A stretch of 64,000 nucleotides of DNA, from assembly GCF_002150765.1 (NCBI RefSeq), contig NZ_MUYM01000015.1, forward strand, positions 62,001 through 126,000. The letters are read 5' to 3'. Positions 62,681-64,000 of this stretch are shown here, piece after piece. The DNA comes from Lentzea kentuckyensis. Its GTDB lineage: Bacteria > Actinomycetota > Actinomycetes > Mycobacteriales > Pseudonocardiaceae. Position numbers and translations under genes: made by a program. The notes beneath the pieces are model-generated. The model made no database searches. It saw only the letters and a program-made list of their open reading frames with translations, and was not told where the DNA came from. Numbering within the stretch: position 1 is the stretch's first letter; every line of letters begins with the position of its first letter.

Positions 62681-63729
62681 TAGCCCTTCTCCTCCTCTTC
62701 CTTCAGCTCGCGCCAGGACTGCCAGCCCCGGTTGTCCACGATCTTCGAGCCCTCCTTGCGGAACTCCTCCGCCATGGCGGGACCGATGTCCTTCGGCAGG
62801 CCCGTGACGCCGTCGACGATGACCTTCTTGGCACCGGCTCCGGCGTCCTTCATCATCCCGGCGAAGTTGAAGTCCTTCATCGCGCGGGCGATGTCCGCGT
62901 TCGCGCCCTGCTTGAGCACGGTGACGAAGTCGTCGCCGCGCTTGGCGAGGTTGACGCTGGCGTTGGCGAGGACGTCGTCGAGCTTCTTGAACAGCCCGCC
63001 CGCCTTGCTGAACGCCTTGGTGAGCTTGCGGCACCAGTCGATGCACTTCTGCGCGTACCGCACCGCCGTGGGCACGCACTCGGCGACGGCACCCGCGATG
63101 CCCGCGCCGAGCGCCGCGACCGCCGGAGCCCAGCGCAGGCAGATGCTGATCAGCTTGCCGATCGCCTCGGAGATCAGGTCACGCACGATGTCGCGGACCA
63201 CCTTGAGGATCGTCTTGCAGATCGTGATCAGGATCGACATGCCGCGCGCCGCCGTGCCGACCGCGCCGTAGGTGTCCGCGCGGTCCACACCGAACTCGCG
63301 GTACTTCGCCGAGTCCTTGCCGATCCACTGGGCCGCGTCCTTGTTGACGGTGTCCTTGAGGTCGGTGGAGATCTCGTCGAGGTAGCTCGATACCGACGAC
63401 CACGTCTGCGCCATGCCGTCCAGCGTCTGCTGGTCGCCGGTGAGCCAGTCGAGCGGTTCCTTGAGGAAGCTGACGTGTTCCATCAACCAGCCGAAGCCCG
63501 CGCTGAACAGGTACGCAAGCGGATCGGTGAGCATCTTGCCGATGTCACCGGCGGCGCTCGCGAGGTTCAGCAGGCCCTCGGCCCAGTTGCCGTCGGCGAA
63601 ACCGGTCACCGCCTCGGTGACGTCGTGGAACAGCCCGGCGCCCTCGGTGGCGGGAGTGTCCTCGCCCTTGCGGATCAGCGGGTTCTGGGTGGGCGCCGGA
63701 GCGGGCCCCATGCTCGGCGTGCTCATCAC
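62680..63729 (-). CDS. WXG100-related type VII secretion-associated protein
   Basis: 349 residues. A leader with Pro/Ala, then long helices (MLTDPLAYLFSAGFGWLMEHV, MAQTWSSVSSYLDEISTDL, QWIGKDSAKYREFGVDRADT) of the WXG100-like helical hairpin type, and a hydrophobic middle (ITICKTILKVV, AALGAGIAGAV). The C-terminus is charged (EELKEEEEKG-like). GTG start overlaps the upstream stop by 4 nt. No toxin domain is recognised. Confidence 0.75.
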   Translation of the reverse strand: MMSTPSMGPAPAPTQNPLIRKGEDTPATEGAGLFHDVTEAVTGFADGNWAEGLLNLASAAGDIGKMLTDPLAYLFSAGFGWLMEHVSFLKEPLDWLTGDQQTLDGMAQTWSSVSSYLDEISTDLKDTVNKDAAQWIGKDSAKYREFGVDRADTYGAVGTAARGMSILITICKTILKVVRDIVRDLISEAIGKLISICLRWAPAVAALGAGIAGAVAECVPTAVRYAQKCIDWCRKLTKAFSKAGGLFKKLDDVLANASVNLAKRGDDFVTVLKQGANADIARAMKDFNFAGMMKDAGAGAKKVIVDGVTGLPKDIGPAMAEEFRKEGSKIVDNRGWQSWRELKEEEEKG

Positions 63730-64000
63730 TCACCCACCTTGAAGCGGCTGACCTGGTCGTCTTCGTTGTTCTTGACGGCCTCGCGCCACGCCAGGACCCG
63801 CTTGTGGTGGTCCAGTGCGGCCTCGGCGGCGTCGTTGAGGGTGTTCATCGCCATGTGCTGCGCGGCCGAGCAGAGGGCGGCGAGCGGGATGCCGAGCAGG
63901 CCGAACGCCTCGGAGTTCGACGCCGCGTTGCCCGCGCCGATGGCGGTGCCGATGCGCCCGCCGATCTCGTCGACGCGCTTGGCGTGGTTGTCCATCTCGG
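63726..64000 (-). CDS. EspC-like ESX secretion-associated protein (probably 5' partial)
   Basis: About 90 residues are visible, from the ATG at 63995 or from beyond the window edge, since the frame stays open. NHAKRVDEIGGRIGTAIGAGNAA, a central helix pair (LGIPLAALCSAAQ) and the tail HHKRVLAWREAV match the EspC/DUF2580 T7SS-target class. Typical family members carry about 15 further residues before the HAxRVD segment, so the true start probably lies outside. It heads the operon of the two genes below. Confidence 0.78.
   Translation of the reverse strand, partial: EMDNHAKRVDEIGGRIGTAIGAGNAASNSEAFGLLGIPLAALCSAAQHMAMNTLNDAAEAALDHHKRVLAWREAVKNNEDDQVSRFKVGE

Overview
The window is high-GC DNA with many GTG starts and actinobacterial gene families (LCP, DUF3040, DUF3037 next to a HipA-like kinase, SecA2, EspC-like type VII substrates, PaaX and PucR-type regulators). 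It most resembles the chromosome of a Pseudonocardiaceae actinomycete (Lentzea, Saccharothrix or Actinosynnema type). That placement is an inference from gene content. I saw no rRNA, tRNA, CRISPR array, insertion sequence or prophage. About 68 genes are supported, densely packed and mostly housekeeping or catabolic.

Layout. 1-6.5 kb: the 3' end of a DUF1996-type gene, a Pro/Ala-rich two-domain protein, a lipoprotein of the tripeptidyl-aminopeptidase fold that lacks the catalytic Ser and His, a DMT exporter, a LigC-type DNA ligase, a RibD-C reductase and a ZapE ATPase. 6.6-18.2 kb: DUF3040 protein, ABC-F ATPase, small secreted protein, GNAT, DUF2252, ornithine aminotransferase, PPK2, Tat-exported lactonase-like propeller, SGNH hydrolase, ArsR/SRPBCC pair, HipA-like kinase/DUF3037 pair, LCP protein and an unlisted 35-residue ORF. 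18.4-23 kb: a 3-hydroxybutyrate dehydrogenase / MHS transporter / PucR-type regulator operon and a PaaX regulator.

23-33.5 kb is a complete-looking choline to sarcosine catabolic locus: permease, BetA, BetB, ferredoxin reductase, Rieske ferredoxin, a divergent IclR regulator, a dimethylglycine dehydrogenase-type FAD/GcvT fusion and a Rieske oxygenase likely to demethylate glycine betaine. Two 36-bp dyad elements, each directly abutting a predicted -10 box, link the two arms of the locus into one probable IclR regulon.

33.5-51.5 kb: SecA2, an MHS transporter, a single-chain biotin carboxylase/BCCP/carboxyltransferase, a Spo0M-like protein, and a fatty-acid-type cluster (TetR, acyl-CoA dehydrogenase, thiolase, several SDRs, MaoC, quinone reductase). 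An 18-bp motif, TACTAAGCGSTYGCTYAG, occurs upstream of three of these transcription units and probably marks the TetR regulon. 51.5-64 kb: a paralogue of the first Pro/Ala-rich protein, an intracellular subtilase with a downstream I9-like small protein, a CPA2 antiporter with its regulatory subunit, a partner-switching module containing an HATPase-receiver fusion, AroH-type chorismate mutase, cmk-plsC-der, and genes of a type VII secretion-associated locus running off the end.

Two copies of a 47-bp palindrome sit at 3' ends of genes. Several other strong hairpins separate convergent or successive units.
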